A DNA stretch of 5,561 nucleotides from Hydrogenophaga sp. (GTDB lineage: Bacteria > Pseudomonadota > Gammaproteobacteria > Burkholderiales > Burkholderiaceae), in the NCBI GenBank assembly GCA_025458545.1, contig JALOSH010000158.1, positions 1 through 5,561 on the forward strand, given 5' to 3'. The notes beneath the pieces are model-generated. The model searched no databases and was not told the DNA's origin. It was given only the letters and a program-made list of their open reading frames with translations. Position numbers and translations under genes: made by a program. Every line of letters starts with the position of its first letter. Position 1 is the first letter of the stretch. Positions 1-5,561 of the stretch are shown one piece after another.

Positions 1-1
1 C

Positions 2-229
2 AACGCGGTGGCTCCGGGCATGACCGAAACCCCCATGACCGCCAGCATGCTCAAGCTGCCCGCCATGCGCGAAGGCGCCGGGCGCCAGTACCCGCTGGGT
101 GGCGTGCAGACCGCCGAACAGGTGGCCGACGTGATGGCTTTTCTGCTGAGCGACGGCGCTGCCCGCGTGACCGGTCAGGTGATCGCGGTGGACGGGGGTT
201 TCACCACCATCCGGCCGCTGGTGAAGTAA
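2..229 (+). CDS. SDR family oxidoreductase, C-terminal fragment
   Basis: This is the C-terminal 75 residues of a short-chain dehydrogenase/reductase; the gene begins left of the window. The frame is already open at base 2, and the GTG at 8 is an internal valine, not a start. The fragment opens with NAVAPGMTETPM, the loop that follows the catalytic Tyr-Lys pair in classical SDRs (N-x-V-x-P-G-x-x-x-T), which helps close over the nicotinamide cofactor. It ends with FLLSDGAARVTGQVIAVDGG, the classical C-terminal SDR block, and a TAA stop. The Rossmann glycine motif and the catalytic Ser-Tyr-Lys residues lie outside the window, so substrate and NAD/NADP preference cannot be judged. Family members act in the cytoplasm, and annotations range from 3-oxoacyl-ACP reductase to sugar or alcohol dehydrogenases. 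Confidence in the family is high; the specific function is unknown. The next gene starts 35 bases downstream on the same strand. Confidence 0.93.
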   Translation, partial: NAVAPGMTETPMTASMLKLPAMREGAGRQYPLGGVQTAEQVADVMAFLLSDGAARVTGQVIAVDGGFTTIRPLVK

Positions 230-253
230 GCTGGAAACCCCGAAACAAGCGCC

Positions 254-258
254 AGGAG
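254..258 (+). promoter_or_regulatory. Ribosome binding site of the cysteine-rich small protein
   Basis: AGGAG lies six bases before the ATG at 265. It supports that ATG rather than the in-frame TTG at 259, which would abut the AGGAG with no spacing. It is also the main evidence that this short frame is translated. Confidence 0.75.
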
Positions 259-264
259 TTGACC

Positions 265-441
265 ATGGAAGAGGACACCCGCTGCTGCGGAAGCGGCACT
301 TGCATCATCAACGCCGAAGGCCGGTGCTGGTGCGGCCAGCGCTGGGACGGCGAGCGCATGTGCCACGAGCCGCTGGCGCCCGCACCCACGCCCCAACGGG
401 CGGCTGCCGAGCCAGCCCAGCCCACCGAACGGCGCGACTGA
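265..441 (+). CDS. Small cysteine-rich conserved-looking hypothetical protein (58 aa)
   Basis: A 58-residue protein starting at the ATG at 265, with a well-placed AGGAG and ending at TGA 439-441. Residues 1-33 hold six cysteines (C7, C8, C13, C21, C23, C33), arranged CC-x4-C-x7-C-x-C-x9-C, with two tryptophans (W22, W27) and several glycines between them. The remaining 25 residues are a low-complexity Ala/Pro/Glu tail. There is no signal peptide or membrane segment, so a cytoplasmic location is likely and the cysteines more probably bind a metal (zinc or Fe-S) or serve in redox than form structural disulfides. That is inference, since the pattern matches no named domain I can identify with certainty. 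I have a vague impression of similar short proteins in other Burkholderiales but cannot confirm it. It lies 35 bases after the SDR gene and 70 bases before the photolyase-family gene, on the same strand, so cotranscription is plausible. The chance of a spurious ORF is low given the ribosome binding site and the structured cysteine block. Confidence 0.72.
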   Translation: MEEDTRCCGSGTCIINAEGRCWCGQRWDGERMCHEPLAPAPTPQRAAAEPAQPTERRD

Positions 442-511
442 AAGTCCGGGCCACCGGCCGCTGGCACACCGCCAGCCAGCGCCGGAGCCCTGGATACCAA
501 GGCCTCCACCC

Positions 512-2023
512 GTGTCCGCAACCGAACGTGACCGCACCGGCAGCCAGGCGCTGGTGTGGTTCAAACGCGACCTGCGCCTGCGCGACCATGCGCCGCTGGC
601 CGAGGCGATGCGTTTCGACCAGGCGATCGGCCTGGTGGTGATCGAACCGCAGTGGCTGGAGAGCCCCGAGTGCGATCCACGCCATGTCGCGTTTTTTCTG
701 GAGTGCGTGTCCGGCCTGCAGCGCGACCTGGCGGCGCTCGGCTTGCCGCTGCTGGTGCGCATGGGTTCGGCTGCAGAAGTGCTGCCAGCGCTGCAACACG
801 AATTCGCCTTCACCCACCTGCTCAGCCACGAGGAAACCGGCCCCGGCTGGAGCTACACGCGCGACCTGGCGGTGGCCGAGTGGTGCCGCCATACCGGCGT
901 CGATTGGCTGGAATGGCCCCAGACCGGCGTGGTGCGGCGCCTGCGTTCGCGCACCGGCTGGGCGGGCCGCTGGGCGCAGCGCATGAACGCCGCCGAGGCA
1001 CCGGCGGCCACGGGTTTCAAGGCGCCGGATGGGCTGCAGCCTTCTGCATTGCCCACGCTGAGAGACCTGAAGCTCGCGCTGCCGATGCCCGCCGTGCCGC
1101 CAGGCGGCGAGAGCGCGGCCTGGCACACGCTGACGGATTTTCTCGACGGGCGCGCGGTGGGCTACCGCCAGGCCATGTCAAGCCCGCTGACCGCCGCCGA
1201 AGGCTGCAGCCGCCTGAGCGCGCACCTCGCGTTCGGCACGATTTCGATGCGCTGCGTGCACCAGGCGACCGAGGCGCGCATCGCCCACACGCCCGACCGC
1301 GAACTCGCCCACGGCCTGCGCGGTTTCTCCAGCCGCCTGCGCTGGCACTGCCACTTCATGCAGAAGCTGGAAGACGAGCCCGCCATCGAATGGCGCAACG
1401 TGGCGCGGGTGGCGGACGGCTTGCGCCCCGGCGACGGGGTGAACACCGACCCGGTGGACACCGAACGCCTGCAGGCCTGGTGTGAAGGCCGCACCGGCTA
1501 CCCGATGGTGGACGCCTGCATGCGCCAGCTGCGCGCCACCGGCTGGCTGAACTTCCGCATGCGCGCGATGCTGGTCAGCTTTGCCGCCCACCACCTGTGG
1601 CTGCACTGGCGCGAGCCCGGCCTGTTCCTCGCGCGGCAGTTCCTCGACTTTGAGCCGGGCATCCACTGGAGCCAGATGCAGATGCAGTCGGGCACCACCG
1701 GCATCAACACCCTGCGCATGTACTCGCCCGCGAAGCAGGCGCGCGACCACGATCCGCAGGGCCTGTACATCCGGCGCTGGGTGCCGGAGATCGGCACCAC
1801 CGCCTACCCCAGGCCCATCGTGGACGAGCGCACCGCGCTGGCGGCCGCCAAGGCCCGGCTCTACGGTCTGCGCCAGACCCCCGAAGCACAGACCGAAGCG
1901 CAAGCGATCCAGAACAAGCACGGATCGCGCAAGAGCGGCTTGCCGCCCACGACGACCCGGCCACGGCGCGCTGCGCGGGGTCCTGCATCGGCCGCGGCGA
2001 GTGGCCAGGGCCAGCTGTTCTGA
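512..2023 (+). CDS. Photolyase/cryptochrome-family FAD-binding protein, atypical subgroup
   Basis: A 503-residue flavoprotein of the DNA photolyase/cryptochrome superfamily. Residues 13-26 ([14 protein letters not shown]) open the N-terminal alpha/beta antenna domain. The helical FAD domain spans roughly residues 215-445, with [10 protein letters not shown] (233-242), a WHCHF segment (278-282), [19 protein letters not shown] from 322, GWLNFRMR (344-351) and YIRRWVPEI. Canonical members use blue light and reduced FAD to split pyrimidine dimers, or signal as cryptochromes. By alignment with E. coli PhrB from memory, only one Trp of the triad is kept (W366, equivalent to W359). The W382 and W384 positions are M389 and M391, and the W306 position is D313. 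The WREF glutamate becomes C280 and N341 becomes F348. This suggests a distinct subfamily, so I withhold the symbol phrB. It is slightly longer than PhrB (472), with a basic Ala/Pro-rich tail of about 35 residues ending GQLF. The start is GTG at 512; the only Shine-Dalgarno hint is AAGG about nine bases upstream, and the frame stays open further upstream, so the exact start is less certain than the gene. Confidence 0.9.
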   Translation: MSATERDRTGSQALVWFKRDLRLRDHAPLAEAMRFDQAIGLVVIEPQWLESPECDPRHVAFFLECVSGLQRDLAALGLPLLVRMGSAAEVLPALQHEFAFTHLLSHEETGPGWSYTRDLAVAEWCRHTGVDWLEWPQTGVVRRLRSRTGWAGRWAQRMNAAEAPAATGFKAPDGLQPSALPTLRDLKLALPMPAVPPGGESAAWHTLTDFLDGRAVGYRQAMSSPLTAAEGCSRLSAHLAFGTISMRCVHQATEARIAHTPDRELAHGLRGFSSRLRWHCHFMQKLEDEPAIEWRNVARVADGLRPGDGVNTDPVDTERLQAWCEGRTGYPMVDACMRQLRATGWLNFRMRAMLVSFAAHHLWLHWREPGLFLARQFLDFEPGIHWSQMQMQSGTTGINTLRMYSPAKQARDHDPQGLYIRRWVPEIGTTAYPRPIVDERTALAAAKARLYGLRQTPEAQTEAQAIQNKHGSRKSGLPPTTTRPRRAARGPASAAASGQGQLF

Positions 2024-2030
2024 ACCTGGC

Positions 2031-2044
2031 GGCGCGGATGCGCC
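2031..2044 (+). terminator. Weak hairpin after the photolyase-family gene
   Basis: GGCGC-GGAT-GCGCC forms a five-base-pair GC stem with a four-base loop, starting eight bases after the TGA at 2021-2023. Only two T residues follow, so it is a poor intrinsic terminator. In a high-GC genome such stems arise often by chance. It is listed only because it is placed correctly between two transcription units. Confidence 0.22.
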
Positions 2045-2050
2045 TTGGCC

Positions 2051-2066
2051 GTAACCGGCCGGTAAC
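2051..2066 (+). promoter_or_regulatory. Putative operator upstream of pyk (GTAAC direct repeat, 11-base period)
   Basis: GTAACCGGCCGGTAAC holds two copies of GTAAC (2051-2055 and 2062-2066) whose starts are 11 bases apart, about one helical turn. The same element, differing only in the three central bases before the second repeat, lies upstream of fba at 4593-4608 on the opposite strand. The centre is also a perfect 10-base palindrome, ACCGGCCGGT. Two proteins side by side on one DNA face, as with OmpR/PhoB-type regulators, would fit the geometry, but the regulator is unknown. The site ends 91 bases before the pyk ATG and would overlap the -35 region if the -10 is GACAAT at 2077-2082. Confidence 0.55.
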
Positions 2067-2076
2067 CAGTTTCACG

Positions 2077-2082
2077 GACAAT
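2077..2082 (+). promoter_or_regulatory. Possible -10 element for pyk
   Basis: GACAAT matches TATAAT at four of six positions and sits in the relatively AT-rich stretch 2077-2098 between two GC-rich regions. No good -35 hexamer lies at 16-18 bases; the position where one would be is covered by the GTAAC repeat element. If this is the promoter, a protein bound at 2051-2066 would contact RNA polymerase or exclude it. The call is weak. Confidence 0.3.
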
Positions 2083-2142
2083 AGAAACCAAATTACAAGC
2101 CGACGGCCCGTGCGCCACCCGGCTGCACCCGTCCACACACCC

Positions 2143-2148
2143 AGGAGA
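2143..2148 (+). promoter_or_regulatory. Ribosome binding site that fixes the pyk start
   Basis: AGGAGA is nine bases before the ATG at 2158. It selects this ATG over an in-frame extension that could open at 2038. That extension would cover the operator-like repeat and would add 40 residues absent from pyruvate kinases. Confidence 0.8.
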
Positions 2149-2157
2149 CCCTGCCCC

Positions 2158-3591
2158 ATGCCCCAACGCGCCACCAAGATCGTCGCCACGCTCGGCCCCG
2201 CTTCCAACACCCCGGAGATGCTCGAAGCGATGATCCGCGCCGGTGTCAACGTCGTGCGCATGAACTTCTCGCACGGCAAGGCGCAAGACCACATCGACCG
2301 CGCCGACATGGTCCGTGCAGCGGCGAAGCGCGCCGGGCGCGAGGTCGGCATCATGGCCGACCTGCAGGGCCCGAAGATCCGCGTTGGCAAGTTCGCCGAC
2401 GGCAAGGTGATGCTCGAACCCGGCCAGCCCTTTGTGCTCGACGCTTCGCGCACCGAGCCGGGCGACATCGGCGGCGTGGGCCTGGACTACAAGGAACTGC
2501 CCAAGGACGTCAAGGCTGGTGACGTGCTGCTGCTCAACGATGGCCTGATCGTGATGACGGTCGACAAGGTGGCGGGCGATGCGGTGCACACCACCGTCAA
2601 GCTCGGCGGCGAGCTGTCCAACAACAAAGGCATCAACAAGCAGGGCGGTGGTCTCACCGCGCCCGCGCTGACCGCCAAGGACATGGAAGACATCAAGACC
2701 GCCATGAGCCTGCGGGCAGACTACGTGGCGGTGAGCTTCCCCAAGAACGCGACCGACATGGAGCTGGCGCGTCAGCTCTGCAACATGGCAGCCGCCCAGT
2801 ACAACCACAAGCCGGGCCTGATCGCCAAGATCGAGCGCGCCGAGGCGATCCCCGAGCTGGCCAACATCCTGAAGGTGTCCGACGGCATCATGGTCGCGCG
2901 CGGCGACCTGGCGGTCGAGGTGGGCAACGCCCTGGTGCCGGGCCTGCAGAAACACATGATCAAGCTGGCGCGCCAGATGGACAAGGTGGTGATCACCGCC
3001 ACGCAGATGATGGAGAGCATGATCGTCAACCCGGTGCCGACCCGCGCCGAGGTGAGCGACGTGGCCAACGCCGTGCTCGACGGCACCGACGCGGTGATGC
3101 TCAGCGCCGAAACCGCCGCAGGCAAATACCCGCTGGAAACGGTGCAGCAGATGGCCGCCATCTGCCAAGCCGCCGAGACCACCGACCACGACCCGCTGGA
3201 CGATGACTTCATCGGCGAGACCTTCACCCGCATCGACCAGGCCATCGCCATGGGCGCGCTGTTCACCGCGCACCACCTCAAGGCCAAGGCCATCGTGGCG
3301 CTCACCGAATCGGGCTCCACCGCGCTGTGGATGAGCCGGCACAGCGTGCGCATGCCGATCTTCGCGGTGACGTCGCAGCTGTCCTCGCAGCGCAAGATGA
3401 CGCTGTACCGCAACGTGCGCCCGATCCTGGTGGACACCAGCGCCGACCGCGACACCGCACTGGCCGAAGCCGAGGCCGACCTGAAGGAACGCGGCGTGAT
3501 CCACAAGGGTGACGTGTACGCCATCACGGTGGGCGAGCCCATGGGCACGCCCGGCGGCACCAACACGCTCAAGATCATCCGCGCGTCCTGA
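2158..3591 (+). CDS. pyk: Pyruvate kinase
   Basis: Pyruvate kinase of 477 residues, the usual bacterial length. It transfers phosphate from phosphoenolpyruvate to ADP, giving pyruvate and ATP at the end of glycolysis, in the cytoplasm and normally as a tetramer. The N-terminus ATKIVATLGPAS (5-16) leads into VVRMNFSHG, whose R34, N36 and S38 are the active-site set that binds phosphate and K+. ADLQGPKIRVGKF marks the hinge to the B domain. LIAKIERAEAI (221-231) is the family signature with catalytic K224 and metal ligand E226; D250 in ARGDLAVEV is the second metal ligand. TATQMMESM (280-288) carries the PEP-site threonine, and DGTDAVMLSAETAAGKYP follows. The rest, from about residue 350, is the C-terminal allosteric domain; I cannot tell the effector from sequence. 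All key residues are intact. The start rests on AGGAGA at 2143-2148. A GTAAC repeat element lies upstream at 2051-2066, and a hydrolase gene follows after 17 bases. Confidence 0.98.
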   Translation: MPQRATKIVATLGPASNTPEMLEAMIRAGVNVVRMNFSHGKAQDHIDRADMVRAAAKRAGREVGIMADLQGPKIRVGKFADGKVMLEPGQPFVLDASRTEPGDIGGVGLDYKELPKDVKAGDVLLLNDGLIVMTVDKVAGDAVHTTVKLGGELSNNKGINKQGGGLTAPALTAKDMEDIKTAMSLRADYVAVSFPKNATDMELARQLCNMAAAQYNHKPGLIAKIERAEAIPELANILKVSDGIMVARGDLAVEVGNALVPGLQKHMIKLARQMDKVVITATQMMESMIVNPVPTRAEVSDVANAVLDGTDAVMLSAETAAGKYPLETVQQMAAICQAAETTDHDPLDDDFIGETFTRIDQAIAMGALFTAHHLKAKAIVALTESGSTALWMSRHSVRMPIFAVTSQLSSQRKMTLYRNVRPILVDTSADRDTALAEAEADLKERGVIHKGDVYAITVGEPMGTPGGTNTLKIIRAS

Positions 3592-3608
3592 ATCCGGACC
3601 CAGGTGTT

Positions 3609-4511
3609 GTGCGTACCCGAAACATGAACCCTGGATCGACCCCTCCCCGTCGCGGTCTGCTGGCCACGCTGGGCCTGCTGCCCCTGCTGCAGGCCTGCTC
3701 GCCGCTGCGGGTGATCAACACCCTGGTGCCGACGGGCACGCACCGGGTGGTGGCTGACCAGGCTTACGGCCCGGACCAACGGCAGCGGCTGGACGTGTAC
3801 CAACCCGACCCGACCGTGGCGGGAGCGCCCATCGTGGTGTTCTTCTACGGTGGCTCCTGGAGCAATGGCCGCCGGGAGGACTACCGCTTCGTGGGCGAAG
3901 CGCTGGCCTCGCGCGGCATCGTCACCCTGGTGGCCGACTACCGGCTCAGTCCACAAGTCCGCTACCCGGTCTTTGTGCAGGACAGCGCACTCGCGCTGCG
4001 CTGGGCGGCCGATCGGGCCACCGACCTGGGGGCGTCACCGCAACGCCTGCATGTGATGGGCCACAGCGCTGGCGCCTACAACGCGGCCATGCTGGCGCTG
4101 GACCCGCGCTGGCTTGCGGGTGTGTCCATGAGGCCCGAACGCCTGGCAGGCTGGGTGGGGCTGGCCGGTCCGTACGACTTTCTGCCGATCGAGGTACGGG
4201 CGGTGCAGACCGCCTTCGAGTGGCCAGCCACCCCAGCGGATTCCCAGCCCCTGTTCCACGCCCAGCGCAAAGGTTCGGAACGCGTCCCGCCTGCGCTGCT
4301 GCTGGCGGCCCGGCGCGATGTCCTGGTAGACCCGCTGCGCAACTCCCAGGCGCTGGCCAATGCCCTGACGCAGCAAGGCGCAGCGGTGGACTTTGAACTG
4401 CTGGGTGGCGTCAGCCACACCACCCTGATCGGCGCCATGGCCGCGCCGCTGCGCGGACTCGCGCCTGTGCTGGACCGCGTGAGCGGCTTCCTCAACCGCC
4501 CCGTGGGCTGA
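3609..4511 (+). CDS. Alpha/beta hydrolase (esterase-like), predicted lipoprotein
   Basis: A 300-residue serine hydrolase with an alpha/beta fold. The N-terminus has a twin arginine (R14-R15), a hydrophobic run [11 protein letters not shown] and a lipobox-like LQAC ending at C30. This predicts a lipid-anchored exported protein, possibly through Tat; Ser at +2 favours the outer membrane. YGGSW (80-84) corresponds to the HGGxW oxyanion loop of the carboxylesterase/kynurenine-formamidase-like group. GHSAG (151-155) gives the nucleophile S153. The likely acid is D237 in RRDVLVD, and H270 in GVSHTTL completes the triad. Substrate is unknown; the family includes esterases, formamidases and peptidases, and export makes a role in kynurenine breakdown unlikely. 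The start is uncertain: GTG at 3609 has only a short AGG nearby, while ATG at 3624 has none; both keep the signal peptide. With 17 bases from pyk and no terminator between, cotranscription with pyk is likely, though no metabolic link is evident. Confidence 0.9.
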   Translation: MRTRNMNPGSTPPRRGLLATLGLLPLLQACSPLRVINTLVPTGTHRVVADQAYGPDQRQRLDVYQPDPTVAGAPIVVFFYGGSWSNGRREDYRFVGEALASRGIVTLVADYRLSPQVRYPVFVQDSALALRWAADRATDLGASPQRLHVMGHSAGAYNAAMLALDPRWLAGVSMRPERLAGWVGLAGPYDFLPIEVRAVQTAFEWPATPADSQPLFHAQRKGSERVPPALLLAARRDVLVDPLRNSQALANALTQQGAAVDFELLGGVSHTTLIGAMAAPLRGLAPVLDRVSGFLNRPVG

Positions 4512-4532
4512 TGCCGGCCAACCGGCTGCATC
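4510..4532 (+). terminator. Hairpin after the hydrolase gene, no T tract
   Basis: The TGA of the hydrolase gene runs directly into an inverted repeat. GATGC (4510-4514) can pair with GCATC (4528-4532), and inside it GCCGG-CCAA-CCGGC (4513-4526) forms a five-base-pair stem with a four-base loop. The two pairings partly compete. No run of T follows, so it may slow or end transcription only weakly. It is correctly placed at the end of the pyk-hydrolase unit and before the fba promoter. Confidence 0.3.
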
Positions 4533-4579
4533 GGGCGGCGCACGGGCAATCTGTCACGCAAATGCTGGGGCTCGGGCGC

Positions 4580-4585
4580 TAAAAT
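4580..4585 (+). promoter_or_regulatory. Probable -10 element of the fba promoter
   Basis: TAAAAT matches the sigma-70 -10 consensus at five of six positions and stands out in GC-rich surroundings. It would place the transcription start near 4592, giving a leader of about 38 bases. No convincing -35 lies at the standard distance: the best candidate, CTGTCA at 4551-4556, is 23 bases away, which is too far. The promoter may therefore depend on an activator or be weak. Confidence 0.5.
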
Positions 4586-4592
4586 TCCTCGA

Positions 4593-4608
4593 GTTACAAA
4601 CCGGTTAC
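4593..4608 (-). promoter_or_regulatory. Putative operator upstream of fba (GTAAC direct repeat, 11-base period)
   Basis: Read on the minus strand this is GTAACCGGTTTGTAAC. On the plus strand it is two GTTAC copies at 4593-4597 and 4604-4608, 11 bases apart. It matches the element before pyk (2051-2066) at 13 of 16 positions, in inverted orientation. It lies directly downstream of the predicted start of transcription and 21 bases before the ATG, a position typical of a repressor site. It is also flanked by GAGTT (4591-4595) and AACTC (4610-4614), an imperfectly related inverted repeat around the same core. Confidence 0.55.
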
Positions 4609-4629
4609 CAACTCTTCCAAGGGGATTTC

Positions 4630-5561
4630 ATGGCTCTCGTCTCCATGCGCGAACTGCTCGACCACGCCGCAGCCAATGGCTACGGCATCCCGGCGTACAA
4701 CGTCAACAACCTCGAACAGGTGCAGGCCGTCATGGCCGCGGCCGACGAGGTGGGCGCACCCGTCATCCTGCAGGCATCGGCCGGTGCCCGCAAATACGCG
4801 GGCGAGGCCTTCATCAAGCACCTGATCCAGGCCGCCGCCGAGATGTACCCGCACATCCCGATGGTGATGCACCAGGACCACGGCACCAGCGTCAAGGTGT
4901 GCGAGGGCGCCATCGCCCTGGGCTTTGGTTCGGTCATGATGGACGGCTCGCTGATGGAAGACGGCAAGACCCCGGCCAGTTTCGACTACAACGTCGACGT
5001 CACCCGCAAGGTCGTCGAGATGGCGCACAAGAGCGGCGTCACGGTGGAAGGCGAGCTCGGCTGCCTGGGCAACCTGGAAACCGGTGACGCCGGTGAGGAA
5101 GACGGCATTGGCGCCGAAGGCAAGCTGGACCATTCCCAGATGCTGACCGACCCGGAAGAGGCCGCCACCTTCGTGAAGGCCACCCAGCTCGACGCGCTGG
5201 CCATCGCCATCGGCACCAGCCACGGCGCCTACAAGTTCAGCCGCCCGCCCACCGGCGACATCCTGGCCATTTCCCGCGTCAAGGAAATCCATGCCCGCAT
5301 CCCCAACACCCACCTGGTGATGCACGGCAGCTCCAGCGTGCCCCCGGAGCTGCGCGCCATCATCAACCAGTACGGCGGCGCGATGAAAGAAACCTACGGT
5401 GTGCCGGTCAAAGAGATCCAGGAAGCCATCAAGCACGGCGTGCGCAAGATCAACATCGACACCGACATCCGCATGGCCATGACCGGCGCGGTGCGCAAGT
5501 TCCTGGCCGAGAACCCGGAGAAGTTCGACGCCCGCGAATGGCTCAAGCCGGCCCGCGAAGC
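4630..5561 (+). CDS. fba: Fructose-bisphosphate aldolase, class II, Calvin-cycle subtype (3' end outside window)
   Basis: The first 310 complete codons of a class II aldolase; the frame is open to the right edge, and the family is usually about 350 residues, so roughly 45 are missing. The enzyme reversibly cleaves fructose-1,6-bisphosphate to dihydroxyacetone phosphate and glyceraldehyde-3-phosphate in glycolysis and gluconeogenesis, and in the Calvin cycle where present. It uses zinc: HQDHG (81-85) supplies catalytic D83 and ligand H84; H198 in GTSHG and H232 in VMHGSSS are the other ligands. VEGELG holds E140 and E142, and NIDTD (275-279) binds substrate phosphate. The HQDHG form, the [13 protein letters not shown] loop and the SSSVPPEL segment fit the CbbA-like Calvin-cycle subtype, which Burkholderiales commonly use as their general aldolase, so the subtype alone does not show CO2 fixation. 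AAGGGG at 4619-4624 is five bases before the ATG. A predicted promoter and a GTAAC repeat element lie just upstream. Confidence 0.97.
   Translation, partial: MALVSMRELLDHAAANGYGIPAYNVNNLEQVQAVMAAADEVGAPVILQASAGARKYAGEAFIKHLIQAAAEMYPHIPMVMHQDHGTSVKVCEGAIALGFGSVMMDGSLMEDGKTPASFDYNVDVTRKVVEMAHKSGVTVEGELGCLGNLETGDAGEEDGIGAEGKLDHSQMLTDPEEAATFVKATQLDALAIAIGTSHGAYKFSRPPTGDILAISRVKEIHARIPNTHLVMHGSSSVPPELRAIINQYGGAMKETYGVPVKEIQEAIKHGVRKINIDTDIRMAMTGAVRKFLAENPEKFDAREWLKPARE

Noticed and set aside
8..10. GTG at 8 as the start of a short independent protein
   Set aside because: It falls inside the conserved SDR loop NAVAPG, so the gene simply continues from outside the window.
442..511. Possible regulatory element between the small protein and the photolyase-family gene
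   Set aside because: I looked for a promoter, hairpin or repeat in these 70 bases and saw nothing better than the GC-rich background.
308..1126. A 272-codon minus-strand frame across the small protein and the photolyase-family gene
   Set aside because: It is Arg/Ala/Gln-rich with no domain, and it overlaps two plus-strand genes with better support.
2038..2157. N-terminal extension of pyk by 40 residues
   Set aside because: The upstream start lacks a ribosome binding site, would cover the regulatory repeats, and would add residues not found in pyruvate kinases. AGGAGA before the ATG at 2158 decides the start.
1861..3504. A 547-codon open frame on the minus strand, opposite pyk
   Set aside because: Its translation is rich in His, Val, Gly and Ala with no recognisable domain, and it lies opposite a fully motif-bearing pyruvate kinase. 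Long antisense frames are expected in high-GC genes with strong third-position GC bias.
4551..4556. CTGTCA as the -35 of the fba promoter
   Set aside because: It matches the consensus at four of six positions, but the 23-base spacing to TAAAAT is outside the working range of sigma-70 promoters.
4594..5436. A 280-codon minus-strand frame opposite fba
   Set aside because: It is the mirror of the aldolase reading frame, with low-complexity His/Val/Gly composition and no motif; the plus strand carries all aldolase catalytic residues.

Overview
The window looks like a stretch of chromosome from a high-GC betaproteobacterium, probably Burkholderiales and most likely Comamonadaceae (Hydrogenophaga or Acidovorax-like). 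The basis is the base composition, the protein sequence style, and pyk lying upstream of a Calvin-type class II fba, an arrangement I associate with that order. The genus is an inference. All supported genes lie on the + strand, coding is dense, and no gap exceeds about 135 bases. I see no rRNA, tRNA, CRISPR array, insertion sequence or other mobile element.

Left part (1-2023): the 3' end of a short-chain dehydrogenase/reductase gene, then a 58-residue protein with six cysteines, then a photolyase/cryptochrome-family flavoprotein of 503 residues. Gaps of 35 and 70 bases and the shared strand suggest they may be cotranscribed. The flavoprotein has the family fold signatures, but by my alignment it lacks several residues that define a standard CPD photolyase, including two of the three tryptophans of the classical electron-transfer chain.

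Right part (2024-5561): a carbon-metabolism block. Pyruvate kinase (pyk, 477 residues) is followed 17 bases later by a predicted lipoprotein alpha/beta hydrolase. Next comes a 118-base intergenic region with a probable promoter, then fructose-bisphosphate aldolase (fba, class II, Calvin-cycle subtype), which runs off the right edge after 310 complete codons. Aldolase acts in the middle of glycolysis/gluconeogenesis and pyruvate kinase at its exit.

The most interesting non-coding signal is a shared element upstream of both glycolytic genes. The 16-mer GTAACCGGCCGGTAAC (2051-2066) lies before pyk, and GTAACCGGTTTGTAAC (4593-4608, read on the minus strand) lies before fba. Each is a direct repeat of GTAAC with an 11-base period, and the two copies match at 13 of 16 positions. 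This looks like the operator of one regulator controlling both genes. I cannot name the regulator from the sequence.
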